Below the pieces are notes generated by a model. That model did not search any database. It was not told the origin of the DNA and saw only the letters and a program-made list of their open reading frames with translations. DNA of 38,843 nucleotides from Amycolatopsis circi (GTDB lineage: Bacteria > Actinomycetota > Actinomycetes > Mycobacteriales > Pseudonocardiaceae). The position numbers were made by a program, and so were the translations under genes. How positions within the stretch are numbered: position 1 is the first letter of the stretch; every line of letters starts with the position of its first letter. This document shows, piece by piece, positions 7,916 to 16,023 of the stretch. Location of the stretch: positions 1 through 38,843 of the forward strand of contig NZ_PQIA01000084.1 of assembly GCF_003385235.1 (NCBI RefSeq), given 5' to 3'.

Positions 7916-8680
7916 TCAACCCGAGTACGCCTGCCAAGCCAAAACCGCCGCCAGGGAAAGCCCTCCCAGGCCGATCGCGATCCTCAGCGGCGTCGCGGGA
8001 AGGTAGCGCACCAGCACCGACCCGAGCCACGAACCCGCGACCGAACCCAGGCACACCGCGATCGCCGCGGGCCAGAAGAGCTTGCCGGTGAAGGCGAACA
8101 CCAGCGCGGCGATCAGGTTCGCGGTTCCGGTGGCGATGTTCTTCGCCGCGTTCGTGCGGGCCAGCGACTGGCTCCACACCGTCGTCAGCAGTGCGAGCAT
8201 CAGCACCCCGGCCGCGGCACCGAAGTATCCGCCGTACACCCCGACGAGGAACGCGGCGATCCCGGTGAGCGGGCTGATTCCGCAGTGTTCGCTGTGCTCG
8301 GCCATCCGCCGCAGCCGCGGACCGGCCATCAACAGGACCGACGCGCCGCCGATCAGCCACGGCACGACGACGGTGAACGCGTCCGGCGAACTGACGAGCA
8401 GCACGAGCCCGCCGCACGCCCCGCCCGCCGTGGTGATCAGGCACAACGGCAGCAGCCGGCGACTTTGGCCCTTCAATTCCGGACGCGCGCCGACGGCCGC
8501 ACCGGCGGTCGTTCCGAGCATTGCGACAGTGTTGGTCATGTTCGCGACGACCGGCGGCAGCCCGGCGGCGAGCAGCGCCGGATACGACACCAGCGACGCG
8601 AGGCCCGCGGTCGCACCGGTCAGCCCGGCCCCGACCCCGGCCAGCACGAGAAGCAGGAATCCGCCGGGGCCAGTGATCAC
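7916..8680 (-). CDS. TauE/SafE-family sulfite/anion exporter permease
   Basis: A 254-residue integral membrane protein with about eight hydrophobic segments. The N-terminal glycine-rich helix (GFLLLVLAGVGAGLTGATAGLASLVSYPAL) and the repeated 'VANMTNTVAMLGTTAGA' / 'ARTNAAKNIATGTANLIAALVFAF' helices are the twin TauE/SafE signatures. The family exports sulfite or sulfonated or organic anions; the substrate here is unknown. GTG 8680 is chosen because there is an in-frame TGA just upstream. It overlaps by four bases the stop of a small upstream frame. The gene is followed by an unrecognised gene and then a second decayed permease tail. Confidence 0.88.
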   Translation of the reverse strand: MITGPGGFLLLVLAGVGAGLTGATAGLASLVSYPALLAAGLPPVVANMTNTVAMLGTTAGAAVGARPELKGQSRRLLPLCLITTAGGACGGLVLLVSSPDAFTVVVPWLIGGASVLLMAGPRLRRMAEHSEHCGISPLTGIAAFLVGVYGGYFGAAAGVLMLALLTTVWSQSLARTNAAKNIATGTANLIAALVFAFTGKLFWPAAIAVCLGSVAGSWLGSVLVRYLPATPLRIAIGLGGLSLAAVLAWQAYSG

Positions 8681-8823
8681 GTTGTCATCTCAACACGGCG
8701 GTCCCGGCCTCCTGCGCCGGGGGACGCCATTGCGACCGCAGCCGACAGTTGTCGCCCGGCGCGGCGTGGCACCAGCTCGACGACAGCACCTTGGGCGCCA
8801 GGATTCCGATTGGCGATGCGCAT
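8677..8823 (-). CDS. possible 48-codon leader frame coupled to TauE
   Basis: An ATG at 8823 follows GAGGAAT by about seven bases and opens a 48-codon frame (MRIANRNPGAQGAVVELVPR...). Its TGA overlaps the GTG start of the TauE permease. This could be a coupled leader peptide or chance. Third positions are less GC-rich than in neighbouring genes. No family is recognised. Confidence 0.3.
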   Translation of the reverse strand: MRIANRNPGAQGAVVELVPRRAGRQLSAAVAMASPGAGGRDRRVEMTT

Positions 8824-9263
8824 AGCCGATTCCTCGCTCGTCGCGGAATGGCCGTGAGTTCTTGGGTGTTCAGCGCTTGGCGCGTGCCCGGACTGCCAAT
8901 ACTGTCAGCGCCACCAGCAGCGGGCCGGGTGTGGCCAGCCGTCACGGTCCGGGTTCCTGGGCTGCCCACTGTTTCAGCGTGTGCGGCGAGACGTCACCGC
9001 TCCGTCTCCCGGGCTCGGACTTCGTGGCCGAACCTGTCCGGGGTTTCCTCGATCGCCCGGTTCCGGTCGCAGAACTTGTCCAACGCGACGCCGCCCCTCT
9101 GTCGCAGAGGCCGCGCGCCGCACCTTGCCACGCCGACGCGAAAGGATTAGCGCTGCCCCGGCATGGCGTATAGGGCGTTATACCCTTTCGTCCGCCGTTG
9201 TCCTAAACCGGACGGGATCGCCCCGGAGGGTTGCCCGGTCGCTCGGCCGCCGCACAGAATCCG
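8824..9263. other. relic-like intergenic DNA
   Basis: I see no intact gene. On the minus strand, short protein-like fragments are broken by stops and frameshifts. One is a hydrophobic tail (TPGPLLVALTVLAVRARAKR, stop at 8872). Another is DVSPHTLKQWAAQEPG, stop at 8944, preceded in another frame by RFGHEVRARE; this resembles the helix-turn-helix start of an IS3-type OrfA. The identification is weak. Near 9168-9183 an AT-rich stretch (GTATA...TATAC) may contribute to the promoter of the following plus-strand gene. Confidence 0.3.
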
Positions 9264-9283
9264 CGCTGACAAGGTTGTCAGCG
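9264..9283. promoter_or_regulatory. operator-like inverted repeat before discoidin gene
   Basis: CGCTGACAA (9264-9272) and its exact reverse complement TTGTCAGCG (9275-9283) are separated by GG. The repeat ends 17 bases before the ATG at 9301, just ahead of the ribosome-binding site. A repressor bound here would block transcription or initiation of the downstream gene. The half-site TGACAA also occurs in the operator at 35197, with a different spacing. Confidence 0.5.
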
Positions 9284-9300
9284 ACTCTGGAGGACGCGGG

Positions 9301-12300
9301 ATGGACGGGATCACCCGGCGGCAGGCGCTCGGTCTCGCGGGCGCTGGCGCCGCGCTCCTCCTGACCTCGGGAACAGCGCGAGCGGCGTCCCGGCCTACCC
9401 CGGATCCCGTCGCCGCGACTTACCTCCGGGTGCTTCTCCGGCACACCCGCTGGGCCGAGCAGCAGTTCGACAAGACTGCCGGGATCTATCCCGTCCGCGA
9501 CTTCACCTTCGCGGTCGTCCTCGGCAACGCGCTCCTGCTGACCCGCGACGGCTACGACGCCGCCATCGCCGGGGTCGACCGCGAAACTCTCCGGGCGCAC
9601 ACCCTCGCCACCATCAAGCACTTCGCCGCCTCGAACCGGCTCACCCGCGGCACCGAGTGGGGCCGGAAACTGTTCTTCGACACCACCTTCCAGTCCTACT
9701 TCCAGCTCGCCGCGCGTCTCTTGTGGACAGAGCTGGACGCCGCGACGCAACGGAACGTCGAGCGCATCGCCGCCGAACAGGCCGCCTACACGACGAGTCT
9801 CGGCACCGGCAACGACCCCGCCTCCGGCGACTGGACGCCCAACGGCCTGCGCGGCGGCTACGTCGGCGACACGAAGCTCGAGGAGATGGGCGTCTACGCG
9901 CAGTCGCTCGCCCCCGCGCTCGCCTGGGCTCCGAACGATCCGCGCGCTCCGGAATGGCGCGCGGCCTTCGGTTCCTGGAGCCGCAACGAGGGCGGCCTGC
10001 CCGCCGCGGACCTGGCGAACCCCCGGCTCGTCGACGGAAAACCGGTCAGCGGCAACACCGCGACCAACCTGTACGACACGTTCCTCGTCGAGAACCACGG
10101 CTCATTCGGCCCGCACTACCAGGAAGAACTCTGGCGCACGTCCGGCCGCAACGCGATGCACTTCCTCGCCGCCGGCGTCCCGCTGCCCGAGGTGCTCACC
10201 GCGCAGCCGAACGGCGAACTGCTGTGGCGCACCATGCTCCTGATGACCAGCGACGCCGGCGAACCGCTGATGCCGATGGTCGCCGACCGCGAGCACCTCT
10301 ACGGCCGCGACGTCATCCCGCTGGCCTTCCGCGCCCAGGTGCTCGGCGACCGCTGCGCCGCTTACGCCGAGGCCCAGCTGGCCGCGCGGCTGGAGCCGTA
10401 CCAAGCGTACCCGCCGGTCGACCGGATCACGAAGTTCTCCGGCGAACCGAAATACGAACCGGAAGCCCGCGCCGAACTCGCCATCAGCTACCTGCTGCAC
10501 GAATGGCGCGCCGAGCACGGAGGCCCGATCAATGCGGTGCGCAAGGAAGAATTCGACGCCCGCGCCGCTCGCGCCGCCGACTTCGGCCCCGGACCGGGCC
10601 TGCTGGCCCACCGCTCCCCCGCCGCGTGGGCCGCGACCGTCAGCAAACCCGGTTTCGTGAAATTCGCCTGGCAGCCAAACCACGACGATTGGCTGTTCGT
10701 CCTCGGCGGAGCCAACCCGATGCTGCTGCCCGCCACGAACCTCGCCGTGCGCGAACGCCACGCCACGGCGTACCGCAAGGTCCGCGACGGGTTCGACGGC
10801 ACCGTCGGCGTTTTGCGCTTCGACACCGGATATGCCGCGCTCGCCACGCTTCCCACCGGCACCGCGGTCTATGCCAGCACTGGCGTCGCGTCGGACGAAG
10901 GCGTGCTCAACGTCTACAACCTAGCCATGCCAGGCGTTCCCGGCCTCGACGGCGATCGCACCTACAGCGCCGCCGAGGGTTCGGTGACGCTCCCGGCGCA
11001 GTCCGGGCCGACCGGTGCTCGCACCGACGATCTGACGTTCGCGCCGGTGACCGCGCGGCACGTGCGCATGCTGGGCGTGCAGCCAGATCCGCAGTACGGC
11101 TACTCGCTCTGGTCGTTCGAGGTCCACGACGGCGACGGCCCGGACCTCGCCGTGGCAGGAACTGCGTCCGCGTCGTCGGCCGCGCCGGGCAAGGAAGCGA
11201 AATACGCCACCGACGGCAATGCCGCCACGCGCTGGGCAGTGTCCACATCGGACCGTTCGCGCGCGGACAGCTGGCTGGCCGTCGACCTCGGGACACCGCA
11301 ACGGTTCAGCAGTGTGCGCCTGAGCTGGGAGGCAGCCGCGGGACGGAAGTACCGGATCGAAACCTCGCCCGACGGCGTCGCCTGGACCTCCGTCGCGACC
11401 TACCCGGTGCCCGCGCTGCACAGCACCGGCGGCTGGCTCGACATCGACGGCCGGGCCGGGATCGTCGTCACCAGCCCGAATCCGCTCACCGTCACGAACG
11501 ACCACGTCACGCTTTCCGCCGGTCCGCCCGCTCCGCTCTTGGCCGAGCTGTATCCCGGCCGCCCGAATCTGCCGAAACTGGCCGGACGCGCTCGCGCCAC
11601 CGCTACCGGAGTTCATACGAGTGTCACGGACGATTTCCTAGTGCTGGCAAACCTTTCCGACACCGCCGCGGCCGGAACCGCTTTTCTGCCACAGGATCGC
11701 ACCGCGCTGCTGCTCTACCGAGGCACGCAGAAAACCACCGCGTCCGGCAGCGCGGTCAGCTTCGAATTGGCCCCGGCGGAAGGCCGGATCGAATCGCCCC
11801 GTTTCACCGTGCGCGGCATGTCCGGCGGTGCCGTACCGCCCGGCCTGCTCGCTGTTGTGCACGACGCCAGCCGCGTCGACCTGACCGCGCCGCCCGGACT
11901 GCTCCCCGCAGTCGTCACCGTGACACCGTCAGGCGGCAGTCCGCGCACAGTCGCGTTGCCGCCGCGCCACACCGTGCCCGTCGTCTTCGCCGAAACCCGG
12001 CCATACCCGCTGAACGATCGCGCACTCGGTGCGGTGACCTTCCCCGCCGAACCGCTGCCACCCGGGATGACCAGCCCGGACGCCGCCGTCGACGACAACC
12101 CGGCGACAGCGTGGCAGCCCGGCCCCGGCGGCCGGTTGGTCGTGGACCTCGGCGCACCGCTGCCCATCACGACCGCCGAACTCGTCTGGACGGCCGGACG
12201 GGTACCCGCCACCGTCGTCGAGACCAGCACCGACGGCATCACCTACGCCGAAGGCGGCCGCCCCGACCGAAAACGCACCGCGTCCGTCGCCCTCACTCAG

Positions 12301-12390
12301 CCAGTTCGGTATCTAGCCGTCCGCACTCTGGACTGGCGGCCAGGCGACGCCAGCCTCGCCCGGGTCTCCGCCCTCACACCGCCGAACTAG
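9301..12390 (+). CDS. Tat-exported large discoidin (F5/8 type C) domain protein
   Basis: A 1029-residue protein starting at ATG 9301 behind GGAGG. A twin-arginine signal occupies ~1-32 (ITRRQALGLAGAGAALLL ... TARA), so it is probably exported folded. Residues ~35-480 form a mostly helical domain with paired aromatic/acidic motifs (NHGSFGPHYQEELW, TGNDPASGDWTPNGLRGGY), reminiscent of alpha/alpha-toroid polysaccharide-acting enzymes, but I cannot name the family. Residues ~620-720 are an F5/8 type C (discoidin) carbohydrate-binding domain (YATDGNAATRWAVSTSD...WLAVDLG). A second one lies at the C-terminus (DAAVDDNPATAWQPG...LVVDLG). Beta-rich regions lie between. The likely role is cell-surface or secreted glycan binding or degradation. 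It overlaps the convergent ribA by 17 bp. Confidence 0.8.
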   Translation: MDGITRRQALGLAGAGAALLLTSGTARAASRPTPDPVAATYLRVLLRHTRWAEQQFDKTAGIYPVRDFTFAVVLGNALLLTRDGYDAAIAGVDRETLRAHTLATIKHFAASNRLTRGTEWGRKLFFDTTFQSYFQLAARLLWTELDAATQRNVERIAAEQAAYTTSLGTGNDPASGDWTPNGLRGGYVGDTKLEEMGVYAQSLAPALAWAPNDPRAPEWRAAFGSWSRNEGGLPAADLANPRLVDGKPVSGNTATNLYDTFLVENHGSFGPHYQEELWRTSGRNAMHFLAAGVPLPEVLTAQPNGELLWRTMLLMTSDAGEPLMPMVADREHLYGRDVIPLAFRAQVLGDRCAAYAEAQLAARLEPYQAYPPVDRITKFSGEPKYEPEARAELAISYLLHEWRAEHGGPINAVRKEEFDARAARAADFGPGPGLLAHRSPAAWAATVSKPGFVKFAWQPNHDDWLFVLGGANPMLLPATNLAVRERHATAYRKVRDGFDGTVGVLRFDTGYAALATLPTGTAVYASTGVASDEGVLNVYNLAMPGVPGLDGDRTYSAAEGSVTLPAQSGPTGARTDDLTFAPVTARHVRMLGVQPDPQYGYSLWSFEVHDGDGPDLAVAGTASASSAAPGKEAKYATDGNAATRWAVSTSDRSRADSWLAVDLGTPQRFSSVRLSWEAAAGRKYRIETSPDGVAWTSVATYPVPALHSTGGWLDIDGRAGIVVTSPNPLTVTNDHVTLSAGPPAPLLAELYPGRPNLPKLAGRARATATGVHTSVTDDFLVLANLSDTAAAGTAFLPQDRTALLLYRGTQKTTASGSAVSFELAPAEGRIESPRFTVRGMSGGAVPPGLLAVVHDASRVDLTAPPGLLPAVVTVTPSGGSPRTVALPPRHTVPVVFAETRPYPLNDRALGAVTFPAEPLPPGMTSPDAAVDDNPATAWQPGPGGRLVVDLGAPLPITTAELVWTAGRVPATVVETSTDGITYAEGGRPDRKRTASVALTQPVRYLAVRTLDWRPGDASLARVSALTPPN

Positions 12391-13009
12391 CCGACCAGTC
12401 CTCGACCGGCAACGCGAGCGTGTGCCCGGTCTGCTCGGCTTTCGCGCGCAGGTACCGGACGTTGTTCTCGTTCGCGAAAACTCCGGTGCGGACCCGCTCG
12501 CGCACATCGATGCCGTGCCGCGCCAGCTGCGCCGCCTTGTCCGGGTTGTTCGTCAGCAGATCCAGCTGCTGGACGCCGAACACGGTGAGCATTTGCGCGG
12601 CGGCGGTGTAGTCGCGGGCGTCTTCAGGCAGGCCGAGCGCGGAATTCGCGGCGTAGGTGTCCAAACCGGAATCCTGCAGCGCATACGCGTCGAGCTTGTT
12701 GTACAGCCCGATTCCACGGCCTTCCTGGCGGAGGTAGAGCAGATACCCGCCGACCTCGGAAATCCGCGCCACAGACTCCGCCAACTGCGGGCCGCAGTCG
12801 CAGCGCGCGGAGGAGAAGACGTCGCCGGTGAGGCATTCCGAATGCAGCCGCACCAACGGCACCGGACCGGGTTTCCCCAGCACGAACGCGAGATGTTCGA
12901 GCCCGTCGGACAGCCCGGCGAAGGTGACCGCCTCCGAGTCGACCGCGGGACCGTCGCCGAACCGCAGCGGGATCCGCACGCGCGTGCGCACCTGTGGAAC
13001 TGTCGTCAT
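12374..13009 (-). CDS. ribA: GTP cyclohydrolase II
   Basis: A 211-residue enzyme that opens GTP to 2,5-diamino-6-ribosylamino-pyrimidinone phosphate, formate and pyrophosphate, the first step of riboflavin synthesis. The zinc ligands are Cys59, Cys70 and Cys72 (SECLTGDVFSSARCDCG, C-x10-C-x-C). The catalytic segment YLRQEGRGIGL lies at ~92-102 and the GTP-binding end (LLTNNPDKAAQL) near 160. The start is ATG 13009 with AAGGAG upstream. This is a stand-alone RibA, not fused to DHBP synthase, and no other rib genes are near. A possible minus-strand -10 (TATGGT, 13040-13045) lies 30 bases upstream. There is no room or conserved element for an FMN riboswitch. Confidence 0.95.
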   Translation of the reverse strand: MTTVPQVRTRVRIPLRFGDGPAVDSEAVTFAGLSDGLEHLAFVLGKPGPVPLVRLHSECLTGDVFSSARCDCGPQLAESVARISEVGGYLLYLRQEGRGIGLYNKLDAYALQDSGLDTYAANSALGLPEDARDYTAAAQMLTVFGVQQLDLLTNNPDKAAQLARHGIDVRERVRTGVFANENNVRYLRAKAEQTGHTLALPVEDWSASSAV

Positions 13010-13094
13010 CGGGCAACTCCTTCCCCCTGAATGGTTCCGACCATACCCAGAACCACCGACAGAAACGCGTCGCCGGAGTGCGGCCGAGATCACG

Positions 13095-13100
13095 TAGGCT
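13095..13100 (+). promoter_or_regulatory. -10 hexamer of a leaderless epoxide hydrolase transcript
   Basis: TAGGCT fits the actinobacterial TAnnnT -10 and lies exactly seven bases before the ATG at 13108. There is no ribosome-binding site between them. This geometry predicts transcription starting on the A of the start codon. Confidence 0.5.
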
Positions 13101-13107
13101 CGCGGGC

Positions 13108-14241
13108 ATGGCCGACCGCCCGGAATTGTTCGCCTCCGAAACCGATCCCGCGCAGCTCGCCGACCTGCGCACTCGGCTGCGCGCGACCCGCTGGCCGGAC
13201 TCCCCGGAGGACGGCTGGGCGCTCGGCGCCGACGTCGGCTACCTGCGTGAACTCGTCACCTACTGGGCGGACGAGTTCGACTGGGCGGAGCAGGAGGCCG
13301 CGCTCGCGCGGCTGCCGCGGTACCGGGTCCGGCTCGGCGAGTCGCGGATCCATTTCGTGCACGCCCGCGCGGTCGCGCCGAGCGGTCCGGCGCTGCCGCT
13401 CGTGCTGACCCACGGCTGGCCGGACTCGTTCTGGCGCTATTCGAAGGTCGTCCCGCTGCTCGCCGACCCCGGAGCACACGGCGGCGACCCGGCGGACGCG
13501 TTCGACGTCATCGTCCCGGACATGCCCGGCTACGGCTATTCCGACCGCCCCGCCGGCCCGGCACTCGATTCGGTCGCGGTGGCCGGACTCTGGGCCGAAC
13601 TGATGACCGTCCTCGGCTACCCGCGCTTCGCCGCGGCGGGCGGCGACATCGGCAGCAGCGTCAGCCGCTTCCTCGCCCTCGACCACCCGGACCGGGTCGT
13701 AGCCGTGCACCGGATGGACGGCGGGCTGCCCGCGTTCATGCCGGACGACCTGACGCCCGAGGAACGCAGCTGGCTCCAAGACGTCACGGCCTGGGGCACC
13801 GCCGAGGGCGCGTACGCCGCGATGCACCGCACCAAACCGCAGACCGCCGCCGTCGGGCTCACCGATTCGCCCGCCGGGCTGGCCGCGTGGATCGTGGAGA
13901 AACTCCGCGCGTGGAGCGACGGGGACGCCTTCACGAAGGACGAGATCCTCACGAACGTCACCATCTACTGGCTCACCGGCACGATCGGCTCAGCCATGCG
14001 GATGTACCGGGCCAACGCCGCCATCCCGCCGGAACAGCACGCCCGGCGGGTCGAAGTGCCGTCCGGTTTCTCGCTGTTTCCCGCCGACCTCGCCCGCGCG
14101 CCGCGCGCCTGGCTGGACCGGATGGCCAACACGGTCCGGGTCACCGAACCCGAACGGGGCGGGCATTTCGCTCCGTTCGAGGAGCCGGAGCTGTACGCGC
14201 AGGAACTCCGCGACTTCTTCCGCCCGTTCCGGGCCGGTTAG
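13108..14241 (+). CDS. epoxide hydrolase (EHN domain, alpha/beta hydrolase)
   Basis: A 377-residue protein. The N-terminal EHN domain covers ~1-100 (LRTRLRATRWPDSPEDGWALG...WAEQEAALARLPRYRV). It is followed by an alpha/beta hydrolase core with the oxyanion-hole HGWPDSFW near 105, the nucleophile elbow AAGGDIGSS near 178 (Asp nucleophile) and the catalytic His in ERGGHFAPFEEPE near 350. The family opens epoxides to diols, and actinobacterial members are often involved in detoxification or secondary metabolism. The start is ATG 13108 with a leaderless-type promoter. It is divergent from ribA and convergent with the FHA operon, with a hairpin between. Confidence 0.9.
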   Translation: MADRPELFASETDPAQLADLRTRLRATRWPDSPEDGWALGADVGYLRELVTYWADEFDWAEQEAALARLPRYRVRLGESRIHFVHARAVAPSGPALPLVLTHGWPDSFWRYSKVVPLLADPGAHGGDPADAFDVIVPDMPGYGYSDRPAGPALDSVAVAGLWAELMTVLGYPRFAAAGGDIGSSVSRFLALDHPDRVVAVHRMDGGLPAFMPDDLTPEERSWLQDVTAWGTAEGAYAAMHRTKPQTAAVGLTDSPAGLAAWIVEKLRAWSDGDAFTKDEILTNVTIYWLTGTIGSAMRMYRANAAIPPEQHARRVEVPSGFSLFPADLARAPRAWLDRMANTVRVTEPERGGHFAPFEEPELYAQELRDFFRPFRAG

Positions 14242-14256
14242 CGCCTGGTACGGGCG

Positions 14257-14282
14257 CGGGCGCCGGAAACTCCCGGCGCCCG
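14257..14282. terminator. GC-rich hairpin between convergent genes
   Basis: A 10-bp perfect stem, CGGGCGCCGG (14257-14266) with CCGGCGCCCG (14273-14282), closes a 6-base loop AAACTC, 15 bases past the epoxide hydrolase stop and 74 bases before the end of the opposing FHA gene. There is no U tract, as is common in high-GC actinobacteria. Confidence 0.5.
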
Positions 14283-14355
14283 ATCGCCCGTCCTTGCCGC
14301 ACCGGGATCGCGGCCGCCGGCGCGAATACCCCGCGCGGCCAGGCCGACCGAGCGG

Positions 14356-15108
14356 CTAACTCCCCCACGTAGCCGGCATCCATCCCTCGTCCCCCACCGG
14401 CGGCAGCGCAGGCGACAACAACGCCAGATCCGGCGGCGCCAACACCGCCGCCGAAACGAGCGCTGCCACCAAATCCTCGTCCGGCGACCCGGGCCGGAAT
14501 CGGAAACGCACCGAATCCAGCACCCCCGCCACGACGTCCGTCGTCCACCCGCCGTCGGGATCCAGCGCGGACAACCGCCGAGCGGCCAACGAAACCGGCA
14601 CCGGACGCGGTCGCTCCTCCCGCCGCAGGAACCCCCGCGCCACCATCGCGAGCACGAGCCGTTCGTCCGGCCGCAGCCGCTCGGCCGGGACCGGCGACGG
14701 CGTCCCGTCGGCGATCCGGACCTCCAGCACGTGCTCGCGGTCCCCCGAACCGCGCGCGTACACCGGGAGATAGCCGAGCGGCAGCGGGACCGGCGCGGCT
14801 CCGGCGAACAGCAACCGCGACCTCGGCAGCCGCAGCGGGACCTTGCCGGTGGCCCGCACCCACCACCGGCCCGCGTGCTGTTCCAGCACGCCGTGGCGGC
14901 GGCTGACCCGGCGGTCGTCCTCGCCGAGCGGCACCGTCACCTCCGCGGTGTTCCGCCCGAACGTGACCGGCCCGGGCGCCGCCGGCGGCACCAGGACTCC
15001 CCCCGCGCGTCCCAGCACCGCCAGCGTGCCCGGCGGCGACGCGAACCCGAGCGCGAGGCTCGGGTGTCCCGCGGGCAGCGTCCGCCTCGCCTCCCCTGCC
15101 ACGGACAC
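14356..15108 (-). CDS. FHA domain protein, C-terminal winged-helix-like region (paralogue 1)
   Basis: A 250-residue protein starting at GTG 15108; no clean Shine-Dalgarno is seen, so the start is less certain. The FHA domain covers ~40-125, with FGRN near 51 and the phosphothreonine-contact motif VSRRHG near 68. It is followed by WWVRATGKVPLRL. The C-terminal ~100 residues (LRPDERLVLAMVARGFLRR...) look like a helix-turn-helix fold. It is a clear paralogue of the next gene upstream (GEDDRRVSRRHG versus GEDDRKVSRQQG) and is the third gene of the kinase-FHA-FHA cluster, 84 bp downstream of its paralogue. FHA domains read phosphothreonine, so it is a probable effector of the neighbouring kinase. 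Its target is unknown. Confidence 0.8.
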   Translation of the reverse strand: MSVAGEARRTLPAGHPSLALGFASPPGTLAVLGRAGGVLVPPAAPGPVTFGRNTAEVTVPLGEDDRRVSRRHGVLEQHAGRWWVRATGKVPLRLPRSRLLFAGAAPVPLPLGYLPVYARGSGDREHVLEVRIADGTPSPVPAERLRPDERLVLAMVARGFLRREERPRPVPVSLAARRLSALDPDGGWTTDVVAGVLDSVRFRFRPGSPDEDLVAALVSAAVLAPPDLALLSPALPPVGDEGWMPATWGS

Positions 15109-15192
15109 CCCCCGCGGAGCCGCTGCCGGCCCCGGCCGGGCGACCGCGACGGCCCGCCGGGGGCGCGGGCCGGTTCCGCCGCGCGTCCCGAG

Positions 15193-16023
15193 TCAACCAG
15201 GAGGAGCCGGGACCCCTCCCGGGTCGCCCTCGCCCTCGGGTTCGAGCAGCGCCAGGTCCGGCGGGACCAGCGACGTCGACAGCAGGAGTTCCTTGATCAG
15301 GTTGTCGTTCAACGCGTTCCCGACCGGTTCGCCGACCTCTTCCCTGGTCAGCCCGGCCACCCCGGCGCGCGCCAAGCGGGCGCGCACCGCGCCGACGAGG
15401 TGTTCGACGCGCTTGCCGCTCCAGCGCGCTTCCGGTTTCAGCTCGGACAGCTGCTCCGCCACCTGCCGCCACGCGAGCGGCTGCGGATACTGGTCCTGCA
15501 GCAGATACCGCTGCGCGAGCGAGACGAGGACGAGCCGTTCGTCCGGGGTGAGCCGCCACATCCGCGGCGGTTCGGTCACGTCCTGCGGCCGGGAATCCGG
15601 CCGGCGGCCGTCCGCGCCCGCGACGTACACCTCCAGCAGGTGCTCGCGCCCGGCCGAACCGCGCACGAACGCCGCGGTGTAGCCCTCGGCCAGCGGCACC
15701 GGTTCCTCGTCCGGGAACAGCAGCCGCGAACCGGGCAGCCGGATCGGCAGCTTCCCGGTGTTGCGGATCCACCAGGAATCCCTGCGGCGCACCAGGAATC
15801 CCTGCTGCCGGCTGACCTTCCGGTCGTCCTCGCCGACGCACACGTGCACGTCGTCACGGTTGCGCCCGAACAGCACCTGCCTGCCGTCGCGCGGCGGCAT
15901 CCGCACGCCGCCAGTGACGGCGAGCGCGAAGACGGTGCCCGGCGGCGAAGGCGGGACGCCGTGCGCGAGGCTGCCGTGGTCCGGACTCAGTTCTTCCGGC
16001 GTGCCGCCGGGAAACGCGGTCAT
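15193..16023 (-). CDS. FHA domain protein, C-terminal winged-helix-like region (paralogue 2)
   Basis: A 276-residue protein starting at ATG 16023, which overlaps the kinase stop (ATGA), so it is translated together with the kinase. The FHA domain lies at ~40-135 (LFGRNRDDVHVCVGEDD, KVSRQQGFLVRRRDSWWIRN). The usual His of the S-R-x-H motif is Gln (SRQQ), which may alter phosphopeptide binding. The C-terminal region ~150-250 (LTPDERLVLVSLAQRYLLQD ... VEHLVGAVRARLARAG) resembles a winged helix. It is paralogous to the gene downstream. The combined FHA and DNA-binding-like layout suggests a phosphorylation-responsive regulator or adaptor, but that is inference. Confidence 0.85.
   Translation of the reverse strand: MTAFPGGTPEELSPDHGSLAHGVPPSPPGTVFALAVTGGVRMPPRDGRQVLFGRNRDDVHVCVGEDDRKVSRQQGFLVRRRDSWWIRNTGKLPIRLPGSRLLFPDEEPVPLAEGYTAAFVRGSAGREHLLEVYVAGADGRRPDSRPQDVTEPPRMWRLTPDERLVLVSLAQRYLLQDQYPQPLAWRQVAEQLSELKPEARWSGKRVEHLVGAVRARLARAGVAGLTREEVGEPVGNALNDNLIKELLLSTSLVPPDLALLEPEGEGDPGGVPAPPG

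Noticed and set aside
8942..9090. IS3 OrfA transposase gene
   Set aside because: Only two short, frame-shifted stretches resemble the family and no element ends are visible, so it is kept as weak relic evidence only.
13010..13107. Possible FMN riboswitch before ribA
   Set aside because: Fewer than 100 bases separate the divergent genes, and the conserved AGGG...GGCGGUC-type blocks are absent.
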